A stretch of DNA of 64,000 nt from Faeciplasma sp045660445 (GCA_045660445.1 JAZRDR010000006.1:114187-178186), one strand, 5' to 3'; positions 24,848 through 32,786 are shown, counted from the first letter of the stretch. Notes: generated by a model not told the origin, from the letters alone. Translations and numbers: made by a program.

Positions 24848-25636
24848 ATGGCAAGGATATATCCGCTTTTTTCATCAAGCTCGGGAAACTCGCACTTTGT
24901 GGGCACGCCGCAAACAGGAATTTTAATAGATACGGGCGTAAGTTGCAAAAGACTTTGCTCTGCCCTCTGCCAAAACGGCATACCAAAAGAAGCCGTTAAG
25001 GCGATATTTATAACTCACGACCACTCTGACCATATTTCAGGACTTAAGGTGTTCACAAAATGCCGTCCCGTTCCTGTTATCGCAACAGAAAAAACGCTTG
25101 AATTTTTAATCGAGCACGAGCATATCGACCCAAGGTGCAAGCTTATAGCGATCGAAGATAACGAGATAACGGGCTTTGGCTTTTCGGTTAAAGCGTTTAA
25201 AACCCCTCACGATGCAGTTTCAAGCGTGGGATATCGCATTAAGACTCCAGACAATAAGATCGTCTCCCTTTGTACCGACCTTGGACATATCACCCAGGAG
25301 ATAGACAATAACCTTTTGGGAAGCGACTTGGTTCTTTTAGAGTCGAATTATGACGAGCATATGCTTAAAAACGGGCCATATCCTTTAATGCTTAAAAAGA
25401 GAATAGCTTCGTCTTACGGGCATCTTTCGAACACAGATTCCGCCCGCGAAGTGAGACATCTTTTAGAAAACGGCACAAAAAACATTATTCTTGCCCACTT
25501 AAGCCGAGAGAATAACACTCCCATCGTTGCCGAAAACGCTCTTATGCGCGAGCTTGGCGAAGACTTCATCAAGGGCAAGGACTTTTCTTTACATATCGCA
25601 CCGATAGAAACCAAAGGATTGGCGGTGGAATTTTAA
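24848..25636 (+). CDS. MBL-fold hydrolase of the WalJ/YycJ type
   Basis: A 262-residue metallo-beta-lactamase-fold protein. The metal motif HxHxDH appears as FITHDHSDHISGL (about residues 56-68). The opening YPLFSSSSGNSHFVG and the later SLCTDLGH, LLESNYDEHML and GHLSN segments are those of WalJ/YycJ, a protein tied to cell-wall and DNA-repair phenotypes in Firmicutes. I set the start at ATG 24848, because AAGGAGG lies 9 nt before it and the ORF upstream of it lacks family similarity. Its stop overlaps the rlmH start by one base, the same walJ-rlmH order seen in many Firmicutes. Confidence 0.88.
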   Translation: MARIYPLFSSSSGNSHFVGTPQTGILIDTGVSCKRLCSALCQNGIPKEAVKAIFITHDHSDHISGLKVFTKCRPVPVIATEKTLEFLIEHEHIDPRCKLIAIEDNEITGFGFSVKAFKTPHDAVSSVGYRIKTPDNKIVSLCTDLGHITQEIDNNLLGSDLVLLESNYDEHMLKNGPYPLMLKKRIASSYGHLSNTDSAREVRHLLENGTKNIILAHLSRENNTPIVAENALMRELGEDFIKGKDFSLHIAPIETKGLAVEF

Positions 25637-26121
25637 TGATAGCTGTAAATATTGTTTGCGTCGGCAAGCTTAAAGAGGCTTATTGGCGTGATGCGATCGC
25701 CGAATATTCAAAGCGCATGGGCGCATATGCAAAATTCAAGATCGTTGAGCTTAACGAATCAAAGCTTTCGGATAATCCAAGTGAAAAGGAGATCGCTCAG
25801 GCTCTCGAGGCTGAGGGGAAAATGATGCTTCCCTACGCCGATATGAAGAATGCCTATAACATTGCAATGTGCATTGAAGGAAATCAGCTTTCGAGCGAGG
25901 GTTTGGCGCAAAAGATCTCGGGCGCTTCGGTTTCAGGCGCAAGCACGATAAATCTTTTCATCGGAAGCTCGTTCGGGCTTTGTGAGGATATTAAAAAGAA
26001 AGCTAACTTTAAGCTTTCCATTTCAAAGATGACACTTCCCCATCAGCTGGCAAGAGTTGTGACTCTTGAGCAGGTATACCGTGCGTTTGCTATAAACGCC
26101 GGCTCGAAGTATCATAAATAA
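25636..26121 (+). CDS. rlmH: 23S rRNA pseudouridine-1915 N3-methyltransferase
   Basis: A 161-residue SPOUT methyltransferase that modifies pseudouridine 1915 in helix 69 of 23S rRNA, using SAM and acting as a dimer on assembled 70S ribosomes. The conserved elements are LFIGSSFGL (about 114-122) and the C-terminal LSISKMTLPHQLARVVTLEQ followed by AFAINAGSKYHK, nearly invariant in the family. The ATG overlaps the last base of the upstream stop codon. It is followed by a terminator. Confidence 0.96.
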   Translation: MIAVNIVCVGKLKEAYWRDAIAEYSKRMGAYAKFKIVELNESKLSDNPSEKEIAQALEAEGKMMLPYADMKNAYNIAMCIEGNQLSSEGLAQKISGASVSGASTINLFIGSSFGLCEDIKKKANFKLSISKMTLPHQLARVVTLEQVYRAFAINAGSKYHK

Positions 26122-26122
26122 C

Positions 26123-26157
26123 AAAATCGGTACAGGTCTTTCTGTGCCGATTTTTAA
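26123..26157 (+). terminator. Terminator of the murA-walJ-rlmH unit
   Basis: AAAATCGGTACAG (26123-26135) pairs with CTGTGCCGATTTT (26142-26154), 13 bp with one G-U, followed by further Ts. Confidence 0.85.
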
Positions 26158-26245
26158 TTTTATCGGTTATTTGGCGGCATCTCTTGCAAAGCATGGTGTG
26201 CCGTGTTATAATCATTTAAGCACCTTAATAAAGGAAGTGTTTCTT

Positions 26246-27292
26246 TTGAAAAACAACGAGCTTTTCAGCGATACAATGGATAAGATCAACAGCCTTGCTA
26301 AAAGCCGTGGCTTTGTAAACGGAATAAACTGGGCAAGGACCGCTGCCGGAACAAAGCTTGTCAACGAGCTTGAGCTTTCCGCATATGAAAACATACATAC
26401 CTTAAGAAACCTTATGGCTCACGGAAGCGCAAGAGATATAAGCATTTCAAACGAAACTCTTTCCGAGGTTCTTGGCTTTTTGTCAAAAATTATGAGCTCC
26501 ACGCTCAGACCTGCGCCCGTAGCTTCAAAGGAACAGACTGTTGATTTTTCCAATCAATCATTCGTTCAGCCGGGTGATATCATATTCCTTCCCTTCTTCC
26601 AGGGATTTGTTGATTTTTCAAACGGCGGCAATAAGCCTACCGAAAAATATAGTGATGCTGCCATTCATTATCGTGGTGATTCAATACCCTACAGTCCTGA
26701 AAACCCGATACGCGAAATCGCCGGCATTTTCGGTCAGGTCGATAAGGATTCCGTTACGTTTTTCGTTAACAAGGATTTCAAATTTGTTAAATTACCTGGC
26801 TCCCTTAAAAACCTATATTATATCGTATTAAGGCCGAATGACGAGCTTAAGGCGATGATATTGAATAGAAAAGATAAGCTCTTTGTAACCGAGTACAAGC
26901 TGTCTGACGATAGATTTTCGTTTAAAGCGGCTACAGCAAGGGACGTAAACGGCAAATTTAAGCATTATGACCGATTCAAACGCGACTTTGTGTATCACAA
27001 CATAACTTCATATGAGTTCGATTTTTCCAATTACAACTGTCGTGCATCCTGCGTTAAGGTAGGATTCACTCGCTTAAGCCGTACTGCTGTAAACAAAGAC
27101 CACTTTAAGCTTAAAAGCGGCATGTTTCTTGCGTTTCCACCAAAAGGCAATCAGCCGTATGCCGACCAAATTGACCTAAGATATATTGATAAGTGCTATT
27201 TCGTCGATTCCTGGTCGTCAGACCCCCGTATCTTGCCTGAAACCGTCAGATATTACGGTGTGCCCCACTCGGATGATAACTTACCATTCTGA
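26246..27292 (+). CDS. Unknown protein with HEPN-like N-terminal motif
   Basis: A 348-residue soluble protein of no family I can name. I place the start at TTG 26246, because AAGGAAG precedes it by 8 nt and the longer frame from 26144 would begin inside the rlmH terminator. Residues 1-90 are helical and include LRNLMAHGSA, an R-x4-H arrangement as in HEPN RNA-binding or RNase domains. The remaining 250 residues look like beta-rich domains with many aromatics (GDIIFLPFFQGFVDF, YRGDSIPYSPEN, FDFSNYNCRASCVKVGF). No antitoxin-like partner is adjacent; it is a lone gene between two terminators. HEPN assignment rests on one motif and should be treated as a hypothesis. Confidence 0.68.
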   Translation: MKNNELFSDTMDKINSLAKSRGFVNGINWARTAAGTKLVNELELSAYENIHTLRNLMAHGSARDISISNETLSEVLGFLSKIMSSTLRPAPVASKEQTVDFSNQSFVQPGDIIFLPFFQGFVDFSNGGNKPTEKYSDAAIHYRGDSIPYSPENPIREIAGIFGQVDKDSVTFFVNKDFKFVKLPGSLKNLYYIVLRPNDELKAMILNRKDKLFVTEYKLSDDRFSFKAATARDVNGKFKHYDRFKRDFVYHNITSYEFDFSNYNCRASCVKVGFTRLSRTAVNKDHFKLKSGMFLAFPPKGNQPYADQIDLRYIDKCYFVDSWSSDPRILPETVRYYGVPHSDDNLPF

Positions 27293-27302
27293 TATAAAAA
27301 AT

Positions 27303-27328
27303 CCCCGCTTTACTGCGGGGCTTTTTTT
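27303..27328 (+). terminator. Terminator after the HEPN-like gene
   Basis: CCCCGC (27303-27308) pairs with GCGGGG (27315-27320), flanked by A- and T-runs that make it usable in both directions. Confidence 0.85.
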
Positions 27329-27944
27329 ATCTTATAAAATTAGTTGCCTGCTTTCTTTCTCTTTCAGGCAAGCCAAACTGTTCCTTGCCCAAGGCAATGC
27401 TCTTCATCAAGAAGCTCATGTTACGAGCCAAGGTACGCATTGTCTGCAAGCCCTCGGCATCCTGCAATGCCTGACCAGGAGCCGCTCCGTGAACGCTGTT
27501 CCAATATTGGCTTGATGCAACGGGCATTCCCGAAATGGTGAAGAACTTATTAAGCTCATCAAATGTTGCCGAGCATCCGCCTCGTCTTGCAACAGCCACG
27601 CTTGCGCCAACCTTCATGGTCTTATCAAAATGGCTGGAATAGAAAAGTCTTTGCAAAGCTGCAACCAAGGTTGCATTTGCCGAAGCATAATATACAGGCG
27701 AGCCAACAACCAAGCCGTCGCTCTCTTCAAGCTTAAGGGCAATATCGTTCACAATGTCATCTATCGCACATTTGCCGGTTTCGTAACACTTAACGCAGGC
27801 AACACATCCTCTTATATTCTTGTTACCAACGTGAATAAGCTCGGTCTCGATACCCTCGGCGTTAAAGATCGCTTCCATTTCTTTAAGTGCAATGGCGGTG
27901 TTGCCGTTTGCCTTGGGACTTCCGTTTAAAAGTAAAACCTTCAT
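27327..27944 (-). CDS. Flavodoxin-fold NAD(P)H-dependent FMN oxidoreductase (iron-sulfur flavoprotein type)
   Basis: A 205-residue flavoprotein. The N-terminus KVLLLNGSPKANGNTAIAL (residues 2-20) is the FMN phosphate loop, and CVACVKCYETGKC (about 47-59) matches the compact cysteine motif that binds a 4Fe-4S cluster in archaeal/clostridial iron-sulfur flavoproteins. GSPVYYASANATL (about 81-93) is a second flavin contact. It probably transfers electrons to small-molecule substrates. The start at ATG 27944 is chosen over GTG 27953 because of better spacing from GAAAGG. It follows the decarboxylase gene with an 8-bp gap, so it probably ends that operon. Confidence 0.87.
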   Translation of the reverse strand: MKVLLLNGSPKANGNTAIALKEMEAIFNAEGIETELIHVGNKNIRGCVACVKCYETGKCAIDDIVNDIALKLEESDGLVVGSPVYYASANATLVAALQRLFYSSHFDKTMKVGASVAVARRGGCSATFDELNKFFTISGMPVASSQYWNSVHGAAPGQALQDAEGLQTMRTLARNMSFLMKSIALGKEQFGLPERERKQATNFIR

Positions 27945-27952
27945 GAATGTCA

Positions 27953-29296
27953 CTACCTTTCTATGATCACACAGATCCTATCAATCGAATAATATTCAAA
28001 AAGCTCGACTGCTTTTTCATCTATGGCCTCGCCGCACACCAAGATCGGAATGGCGGGCGGACAGCTGACTGTTGCCGATGCCAGCACTCGTCCCAAGGCA
28101 TTGCTTGCCGCAATCTCCTCGCTTGGCATAAAGATCGCCTCGTGCGCGGATAGCCTTTGCTGCGGCACTCCCAAAGCAGGCGGACAGTCGCTTATCCGAT
28201 GTCTTTTTTCGATGTTTTCAAGAGCAAGACCAATGCACTGTAAATCACTATCCGAATTTTCAGGCGAGAGCATTAAAACCAAATAATCGGGATCGTAAAA
28301 TTCGCAAACGATTCCGCTTTCAGAAAGGATATCCTTAAGCTCCTCGCCCAAATATCCATATTCCTTTGTCGAAAGGGTTATTTTAATAGGCTCATCTCCA
28401 ACAAGATGATAGCCCTTTGCTTCAAGGCGGTTTTTAAGACTCTTGGCCTTGGTTATAAACTCATCAAGGCGCGCGCTATACCCCTCGCTTATATATTTGT
28501 TTGCAAGGTCAAGCGACTGCAAAATAAGATATGACGGGCTTGTCGAGGCAAAAAGCGAAAGTGCATTTTGAGCATTTTCGTAAAAGATCTCGGGAGCATT
28601 GTGCGAAACGTGAAGATATGCCCCTCCCGTTAAAACGGGGAGAGTTTTATGAGCTGAGTCGCAGCACATATCCGCACCCAATGCGATCGGGTGCTTTGAA
28701 TCACTTAAGAAATTAAGATACGCTCCGTGGGCGTTATCAACCAAAAGCAGCACTTGGTGCTTGCGGCAAACCTTAGAGATTCCCTTTATATCTGCCACGT
28801 TACCCAAATAATCGGGGCTGGTTATGTAAACAGCAGTCGGCTTATCGGGCATTTTGGCAAGAATCTCATCAAGCTTTTGGGGGCTTATGCCGCACTGAAC
28901 GATTCCGCTTTCGGGATAAATCCACTTGGTATCAACATCCAACAGTGCAAGCGAAGTAACAAACGTTTTGTGAGCATTTCTTGCCGCAAGGATAAGAGGC
29001 TTTTGCCCTTTAGACAAAGCATAAAGCTTTGTTAAATAAACCATAGCTCTGATGCAAAGCGAAGAACCCTCGGTCGAATACTTGGTTAAACGTGTTCCGA
29101 AAAGCGAAGCTGCGTTTTCTTCACTTTCGCGAATTATTCCGCTTGCCGAATATAAAACGTCGGCGCCGTCGATCTCGGTAACGTCAAGGTGTTCAATTCC
29201 CAAAAAACTTTTGCCCTTGTGCCCGGGCATATGAGCACGAACCTTGTCGCCCAGGGAATAGCTCTTAACAAAATCCTGAATGGGTGTTTTCATCAT
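27953..29296 (-). CDS. Orn/Lys/Arg decarboxylase family PLP enzyme
   Basis: A roughly 447-residue fold-type I PLP enzyme of the ornithine/lysine/arginine decarboxylase major domain family, short (SpeA/YaaO-like) type. MPGHKG near residue 23, SSLCIRAMVY, NAHGAY, and the PLP lysine in CDSAHKTLPVLTGGAYLH (about 215-232) are clear. Members decarboxylate basic amino acids to polyamines. The start codon pair at 29296/29293 overlaps the stop of the SCIFF maturase gene, so translation is coupled. It is thus part of the scf transcription unit, though no biochemical link is known. The longer frame upstream lies inside the maturase gene and is not used. Confidence 0.88.
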   Translation of the reverse strand: MMKTPIQDFVKSYSLGDKVRAHMPGHKGKSFLGIEHLDVTEIDGADVLYSASGIIRESEENAASLFGTRLTKYSTEGSSLCIRAMVYLTKLYALSKGQKPLILAARNAHKTFVTSLALLDVDTKWIYPESGIVQCGISPQKLDEILAKMPDKPTAVYITSPDYLGNVADIKGISKVCRKHQVLLLVDNAHGAYLNFLSDSKHPIALGADMCCDSAHKTLPVLTGGAYLHVSHNAPEIFYENAQNALSLFASTSPSYLILQSLDLANKYISEGYSARLDEFITKAKSLKNRLEAKGYHLVGDEPIKITLSTKEYGYLGEELKDILSESGIVCEFYDPDYLVLMLSPENSDSDLQCIGLALENIEKRHRISDCPPALGVPQQRLSAHEAIFMPSEEIAASNALGRVLASATVSCPPAIPILVCGEAIDEKAVELFEYYSIDRICVIIER

Positions 29297-30672
29297 TCTT
29301 TTAAAGCCTTTGCGGCTTCGATCATTATCGCACATTCCATGCGCTTTTTGAATAGGTCGCATCCATATTTATATATGCCGGTAACCGAGCCGGTAGAATG
29401 ATATGCGTTTGCAGCGCATCCGCCAGAGCAATAAAGCTTTGCCCAGCAATCACGGCATTCGGGGCGGGAATAAACGTTGCAAGCCATAAATTCATCCTGA
29501 ATTTTAAAATTGTCAACGCCGGTGAATACGTTTCCAAGCTTGAACTTTTCATCGCCCACAAACTGATGGCAGGGATAAAGGTCTCCCCAAGGGGTGACAG
29601 CCATGTATTCCGTGCCCGAGCCGCAGCCCGAAACTCTCTTATAAATGCAGGGGCCGCCCTTAAGATCGATCATATAGTGATAGAACGTAAACGGCTTGCC
29701 CTCATCGATCTTTTCAAGCATAAGGTTTGCAAGCTCTTCATACTGTTGCATAACGATAGCCTTGTCATCTTCCGTAAGGGCAGAGGGATCATCAGGCGCG
29801 CAGACAACAGGCTCCATGCTAAGCTCGTTAAAACCAAGATCAAGCATAACCTTAATGTCGTTTAAGAAGTCGGGGTTTGCATGAGTGAACGTGCCGCGCA
29901 TATAATAGTTTTTGCCCTCTCTGGCTTCAACCATGCGCTGGAACTTGGGAACGATCTTTTCCCAGCTTCCGTTTCCTGCATAGTCAACACGGTATCTGTC
30001 GTGAACTTCTTTTCTGCCGTCAAGGCTTAATACAACGTTAGAGCATTCGCGGTTTGCAAAATCGATAACGTCATCGTCGATAAGCACACCGTTGGTGGTA
30101 AGAGTGAATCTGAAGTTCTTGCCTGCTTCTTTTTCGCGTGTGCGCGCATATTCAACAAGCTTTTTAACAACGTCGAAGTTCATAAGCGGCTCACCGCCGA
30201 AGAAGTCAACCTCTAAGTTGCGGCGTGTTCCCGAATTTTCGATCAAAAAATCAAGTGCGCGCATGCCAACCTCAAGGCTCATTAAAGCTCTGTCGCCCGA
30301 ATATTTGCCCTGAGATGCAAAACAATATGAGCAGTTAAGGTTGCAGGTGTGAGCCACGTGCAAGCAAAGCGCCTTTATAACTCCTGCTGTTTTTTGCTTT
30401 AAGGTGTCGGCGATAGGCTCGAAAGTGTCGGGAGTGAAGAGCTTACCCATAGCTTTAAGCTCTTCGATCTGTTCAAAGCATTCGTTAATTTCGCCTTCAT
30501 TAACCTCGGGGTTGTCCTTATATTTCTCAAGAATGGTTTTTAAGATATCCTCGCGGCTTGCGTGCTCATACATTTCAATAATGTCGTATGCGGCATCGTC
30601 AACAACGTGAACCGAACCCGAGCAGATATCCAAAACGATATTAAGTCCACCGAGCTTATAGCAATGTACCAT
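29293..30672 (-). CDS. scfB: SCIFF maturase, thioether-forming radical SAM enzyme
   Basis: A 459-residue radical SAM/SPASM enzyme that installs Cys-to-Thr thioether crosslinks in the SCIFF peptide (ranthipeptide class; CteB/ScfB). An N-terminal peptide-recognition region (about 1-95) is followed by the radical SAM motif HTCNLNCSYCFASQG (about 107-121), which gives CxxxCxxC. FFGGEPLMN and TLTTNG follow. The C-terminal SPASM region has many cysteines, including GCGSGTEYM, YPCHQF, RPECRDCWAKLYCSGGCAAN and YGCDLF, for two auxiliary 4Fe-4S clusters. The precursor gene is about 80 bp upstream with a hairpin in between, and the decarboxylase gene overlaps its stop. Confidence 0.95.
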   Translation of the reverse strand: MVHCYKLGGLNIVLDICSGSVHVVDDAAYDIIEMYEHASREDILKTILEKYKDNPEVNEGEINECFEQIEELKAMGKLFTPDTFEPIADTLKQKTAGVIKALCLHVAHTCNLNCSYCFASQGKYSGDRALMSLEVGMRALDFLIENSGTRRNLEVDFFGGEPLMNFDVVKKLVEYARTREKEAGKNFRFTLTTNGVLIDDDVIDFANRECSNVVLSLDGRKEVHDRYRVDYAGNGSWEKIVPKFQRMVEAREGKNYYMRGTFTHANPDFLNDIKVMLDLGFNELSMEPVVCAPDDPSALTEDDKAIVMQQYEELANLMLEKIDEGKPFTFYHYMIDLKGGPCIYKRVSGCGSGTEYMAVTPWGDLYPCHQFVGDEKFKLGNVFTGVDNFKIQDEFMACNVYSRPECRDCWAKLYCSGGCAANAYHSTGSVTGIYKYGCDLFKKRMECAIMIEAAKALKE

Positions 30673-30700
30673 TTATATATTCCTCGTTTCAAATAAAATC

Positions 30701-30730
30701 ACAAAAAATGCCGCCAAAAAAGGCGGCATT
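30701..30730 (-). terminator. Terminator/attenuator between scfA and scfB
   Basis: Perfect 9-bp stem AATGCCGCC/GGCGGCATT (30730-30722 and 30715-30707 on the minus strand) with a T6 loop, then a T-rich tail. Partial termination would make more scfA than scfB transcript. Confidence 0.8.
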
Positions 30731-30751
30731 CAGGCTGCAAAGAAAATAAAA

Positions 30752-30901
30752 TTACTTTTCTTCCTTCTTGTTTTCGCACTGCTGATTTGCAATGCCGCAG
30801 CTTGTCTTGCAAGCGGACTGGCAAGAGGTCTGGCATTCGCCGCAGCCGCCGTTCTTGCAGCTGTCGCAAAGGTTCTTGGTTTCTAAAGTCTTGATCTTCA
30901 T
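30752..30901 (-). CDS. scfA: SCIFF ranthipeptide precursor
   Basis: A 49-residue peptide that was below the usual length cut-off for ORF calling. Its conserved block GCGECQTSCQSACKTSC (residues 19-35) is nearly identical to SCIFF (six cysteines in forty-five) precursors; ANQQCENK follows. The six family cysteines are C20, C23, C27, C31, C35 and C42. Two further cysteines, C12 and C15 (LCDSCK), lie in the region that normally serves as leader. Thr25 and Thr33 are possible thioether acceptors. The start ATG has AGGAGG at 8 nt and a TTGACT-17-TATAAT promoter, consistent with high expression. The maturase gene is directly downstream. Confidence 0.96.
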   Translation of the reverse strand: MKIKTLETKNLCDSCKNGGCGECQTSCQSACKTSCGIANQQCENKKEEK

Positions 30902-30936
30902 ATTAATAATCCTCCTGTGGATTTATAATTTTGTTC

Positions 30937-30965
30937 ATTATATCACACCGAAATAAATAAGTCAA
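30937..30965 (-). promoter_or_regulatory. Promoter of the scfA-scfB operon
   Basis: Minus-strand TTGACT (30965-30960), 17-bp spacer, TATAAT (30942-30937) with a TGA extension. The -35 abuts the stop codon of the DUF1836 gene. Confidence 0.82.
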
Positions 30966-31487
30966 TCACTTTTGCTCATTTGTGTCAAGCTCATCAAAGC
31001 AGTTCGACACAAATATCATATTTGATATTGAAGTGATAACGCATCTAAGCATATCTTTGATCGTTGAATTCGTTACGCCAATGCTTTCAACGGTGTCCTT
31101 AAGTCCGGCAATACAAAACAGCATATTCTCAAATTCGCTGCAAAAATAATTATAAGCCGTTTCGGTGTCGTAAATCTTTTTCTGATGTTCGAAGAGGCGG
31201 GCGATATCCTCCATCGACAAAACGCTTTTTCCCACGCTGATGAACAACAGATATGCGATCTGCTCGGCATAATATTGCTTTTTAACCGGAGCAGAGATAA
31301 CCCCCTTTTTGACATAGTTGCTCACCATCGAAGGTGTCAGTTCGTTGCATCCCAGCACAGCGATTATTCCGTTTATATACTTTGTAACCTGTTCAAGATA
31401 AAGCCCCATATCAGGAAGCTCTTTATATCTGGGCAAACGGAAGCCCGTGATCTTTTTTGCGAACAGCTCGTTCATTTTCTTTTCCAT
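30966..31487 (-). CDS. DUF1836 domain protein
   Basis: A protein of 169-173 residues dominated by DUF1836, a family found mainly in Firmicutes and thought to be a helical, MerR-like DNA-binding regulator. Conserved text: RLPRYKELPDMGLYLEQVTKYI (from about residue 17), TPSMVSNYVKKGVI (about 51-64), KKQYYAEQIAYLLFI and the VLSMEDIARLF segment. It is divergent from degV, an arrangement common in Clostridia. The start is ambiguous: ATG 31487 has no ribosome-binding site and sits only a few bases from the promoter -10; ATG 31475 has GGAAAAG upstream and matches the family N-terminus. Confidence 0.87.
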   Translation of the reverse strand: MEKKMNELFAKKITGFRLPRYKELPDMGLYLEQVTKYINGIIAVLGCNELTPSMVSNYVKKGVISAPVKKQYYAEQIAYLLFISVGKSVLSMEDIARLFEHQKKIYDTETAYNYFCSEFENMLFCIAGLKDTVESIGVTNSTIKDMLRCVITSISNMIFVSNCFDELDTNEQK

Positions 31488-31541
31488 ATGATGATTTTAT
31501 AATATTTTTATCACGCTGTCAACAACGCTTCACAAAACTTA

Positions 31542-31570
31542 TTGACACAAAAGTTTTTGAGTGATATAAT
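31542..31570 (+). promoter_or_regulatory. Promoter of degV
   Basis: TTGACA (31542-31547), 17-bp spacer, TATAAT (31565-31570): perfect consensus. A divergent TTGACA for the DUF1836 gene lies at 31522-31517. Confidence 0.85.
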
Positions 31571-31645
31571 TCTATTAGTGACTCATCGGTTTTTCGAAAA
31601 CCGATTGAAAGATTTTGAAAACTTTGTTGAATTTGGAGGACAGCT

Positions 31646-32497
31646 ATGCGCTATAAAATTATTGCCGACTCTTCTGCGGACCTTATGGCTCTTGACAACT
31701 GCAGCTATGCAAGCGTTCCGCTTAAAATAATAACCGATCAAAAAGAATACGTTGACGATGAAAGCCTTAATGTCGAAGGCATGATCAAAGACCTTGCCGC
31801 ATACAGCGGTAGATCGGGATCGAGCTGTCCCAACGTTGGAGACTGGAAGGAGTCTTTTGAAGATTATGACGGCGTTTTCTGCGTTACGATAACAAGCAAC
31901 CTTTCGGGAAGCTATAACTCTGCAAGCTTGGCAGTTAACGAATATATAACCGAAAATCCTGAAAAGAAGGGATTTGTTATCGACACCCTCTCGGCAGGAC
32001 CAGAGATCACCCTTATCGTCGAAAAGCTTCGCGACCTTGTCAGTCAGGATCCCGATTTTGATAAGATCAAGGAAAAGATAAACGAATATAAAAGCAGAAC
32101 ACACCTTATCTTCTCGCTCGAATCGCTTAGAAATCTTGCCAACAACGGCAGATGCAGCCAGGCAGCGGCAACTTTTGCAGGGCTTTTGGGCATTCGCGCT
32201 ATCGGAAAAGCAAGCTTGCAAGGCACGTTAGAGCTTACCGACAAGGTGAGAGGATCAAAAAAGGCGATATCAACCGTGTTTAAGAATATGCTCCAAACGG
32301 GATATGATGGTGGACGCGTGAGAATCCACCACTGCTTAAATTCCGAAGCCGCTTTGACTTTAAAGGAAATGATATTAGAAAAGTTCCCGAATGCTTGCGT
32401 ACTCGTTCAGAAAACACATGGCCTTTGCAGCTTCTATGCTGAATCGGGCGGACTTTTGATCGGATTTGAAGGGGACAAAAAGCCCTCTCTTGCATAA
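31646..32497 (+). CDS. DegV family fatty-acid-binding protein
   Basis: A 283-residue DegV protein. DegV/FakB proteins hold a fatty acid for phosphorylation by FakA. Conserved elements: YKIIADSSADL (residues 3-13), VPLKI (about 24-28), the serine-containing SGRSGSSCPNVGDW (about 54-67; the T/S-S-Q/C-P motif binds the carboxylate), ITSNLSGSYNSA (about 82-93), IDTLSAGPE and the C-terminal GLCSFYAESGGLLIGF. The RBS TTTGGAGGACAGCT is excellent. It is divergent from the DUF1836 gene, which may regulate it. No FakA kinase gene is nearby. It ends in a hairpin that also contains the ribosome-binding site of the next small gene. Confidence 0.9.
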   Translation: MRYKIIADSSADLMALDNCSYASVPLKIITDQKEYVDDESLNVEGMIKDLAAYSGRSGSSCPNVGDWKESFEDYDGVFCVTITSNLSGSYNSASLAVNEYITENPEKKGFVIDTLSAGPEITLIVEKLRDLVSQDPDFDKIKEKINEYKSRTHLIFSLESLRNLANNGRCSQAAATFAGLLGIRAIGKASLQGTLELTDKVRGSKKAISTVFKNMLQTGYDGGRVRIHHCLNSEAALTLKEMILEKFPNACVLVQKTHGLCSFYAESGGLLIGFEGDKKPSLA

Positions 32498-32505
32498 AAA
32501 ATAAT

Positions 32506-32547
32506 AAATCACCTCGTGCTGTTAAGAATAGTATCGAGGTGATTTTT
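32506..32547 (+). terminator. Hairpin after degV that overlaps the next gene's ribosome-binding site
   Basis: Perfect 11-bp stem AAATCACCTCG (32506-32516) with CGAGGTGATTT (32535-32545), followed by TT and then GTG. The 3' arm contains GAGGTGA, the only ribosome-binding site of the small gene starting at 32548. It may terminate degV transcripts and, in read-through RNA, hide that site. Confidence 0.75.
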
Positions 32548-32745
32548 GTGCGATATAATTCACTGCACGACTTGATCAGCGTCAGCCGGTCCAGTCGAGA
32601 ATATTTCTTGTCGCTTCCCGTTGCAACACAGCTTGCCCTGCACTCGCAAAACGAATATATTCGTTCAGCGCAGGAGCTTCACCGGCAAGCAGATATGATG
32701 ACAAAGTATGACAAAGCGATAAAAATAAGCGAAAGCTTGTTCTGA
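32548..32745 (+). CDS. Small conserved-looking hypothetical protein
   Basis: A 65-residue protein from GTG 32548, preceded by GAGGTGA at normal spacing. It reads RYNSLHDLISVSRSSREYFLS, followed by a helical stretch rich in His and Gln (VATQLALHSQNEYIRSAQEL). There is no signal or membrane helix. I do not know the family, but the regular helix pattern, codon use like that of its neighbours and a dedicated terminator downstream make it a likely real gene. Its ribosome-binding site is inside the degV terminator stem, so expression may need an independent or shorter transcript. Confidence 0.6.
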   Translation: MRYNSLHDLISVSRSSREYFLSLPVATQLALHSQNEYIRSAQELHRQADMMTKYDKAIKISESLF

Positions 32746-32750
32746 AAGAA

Positions 32751-32782
32751 AAAGCCGTCCCATTTTTTAAGGAACGGCTTTG
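32751..32782. terminator. Bidirectional terminator
   Basis: AAAGCCGTCC (32751-32760) pairs with GGAACGGCTTT (32771-32781) with one bulge, around an ATTTTTTA loop, between convergent genes. Confidence 0.68.
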
Positions 32783-32786
32783 CTTT

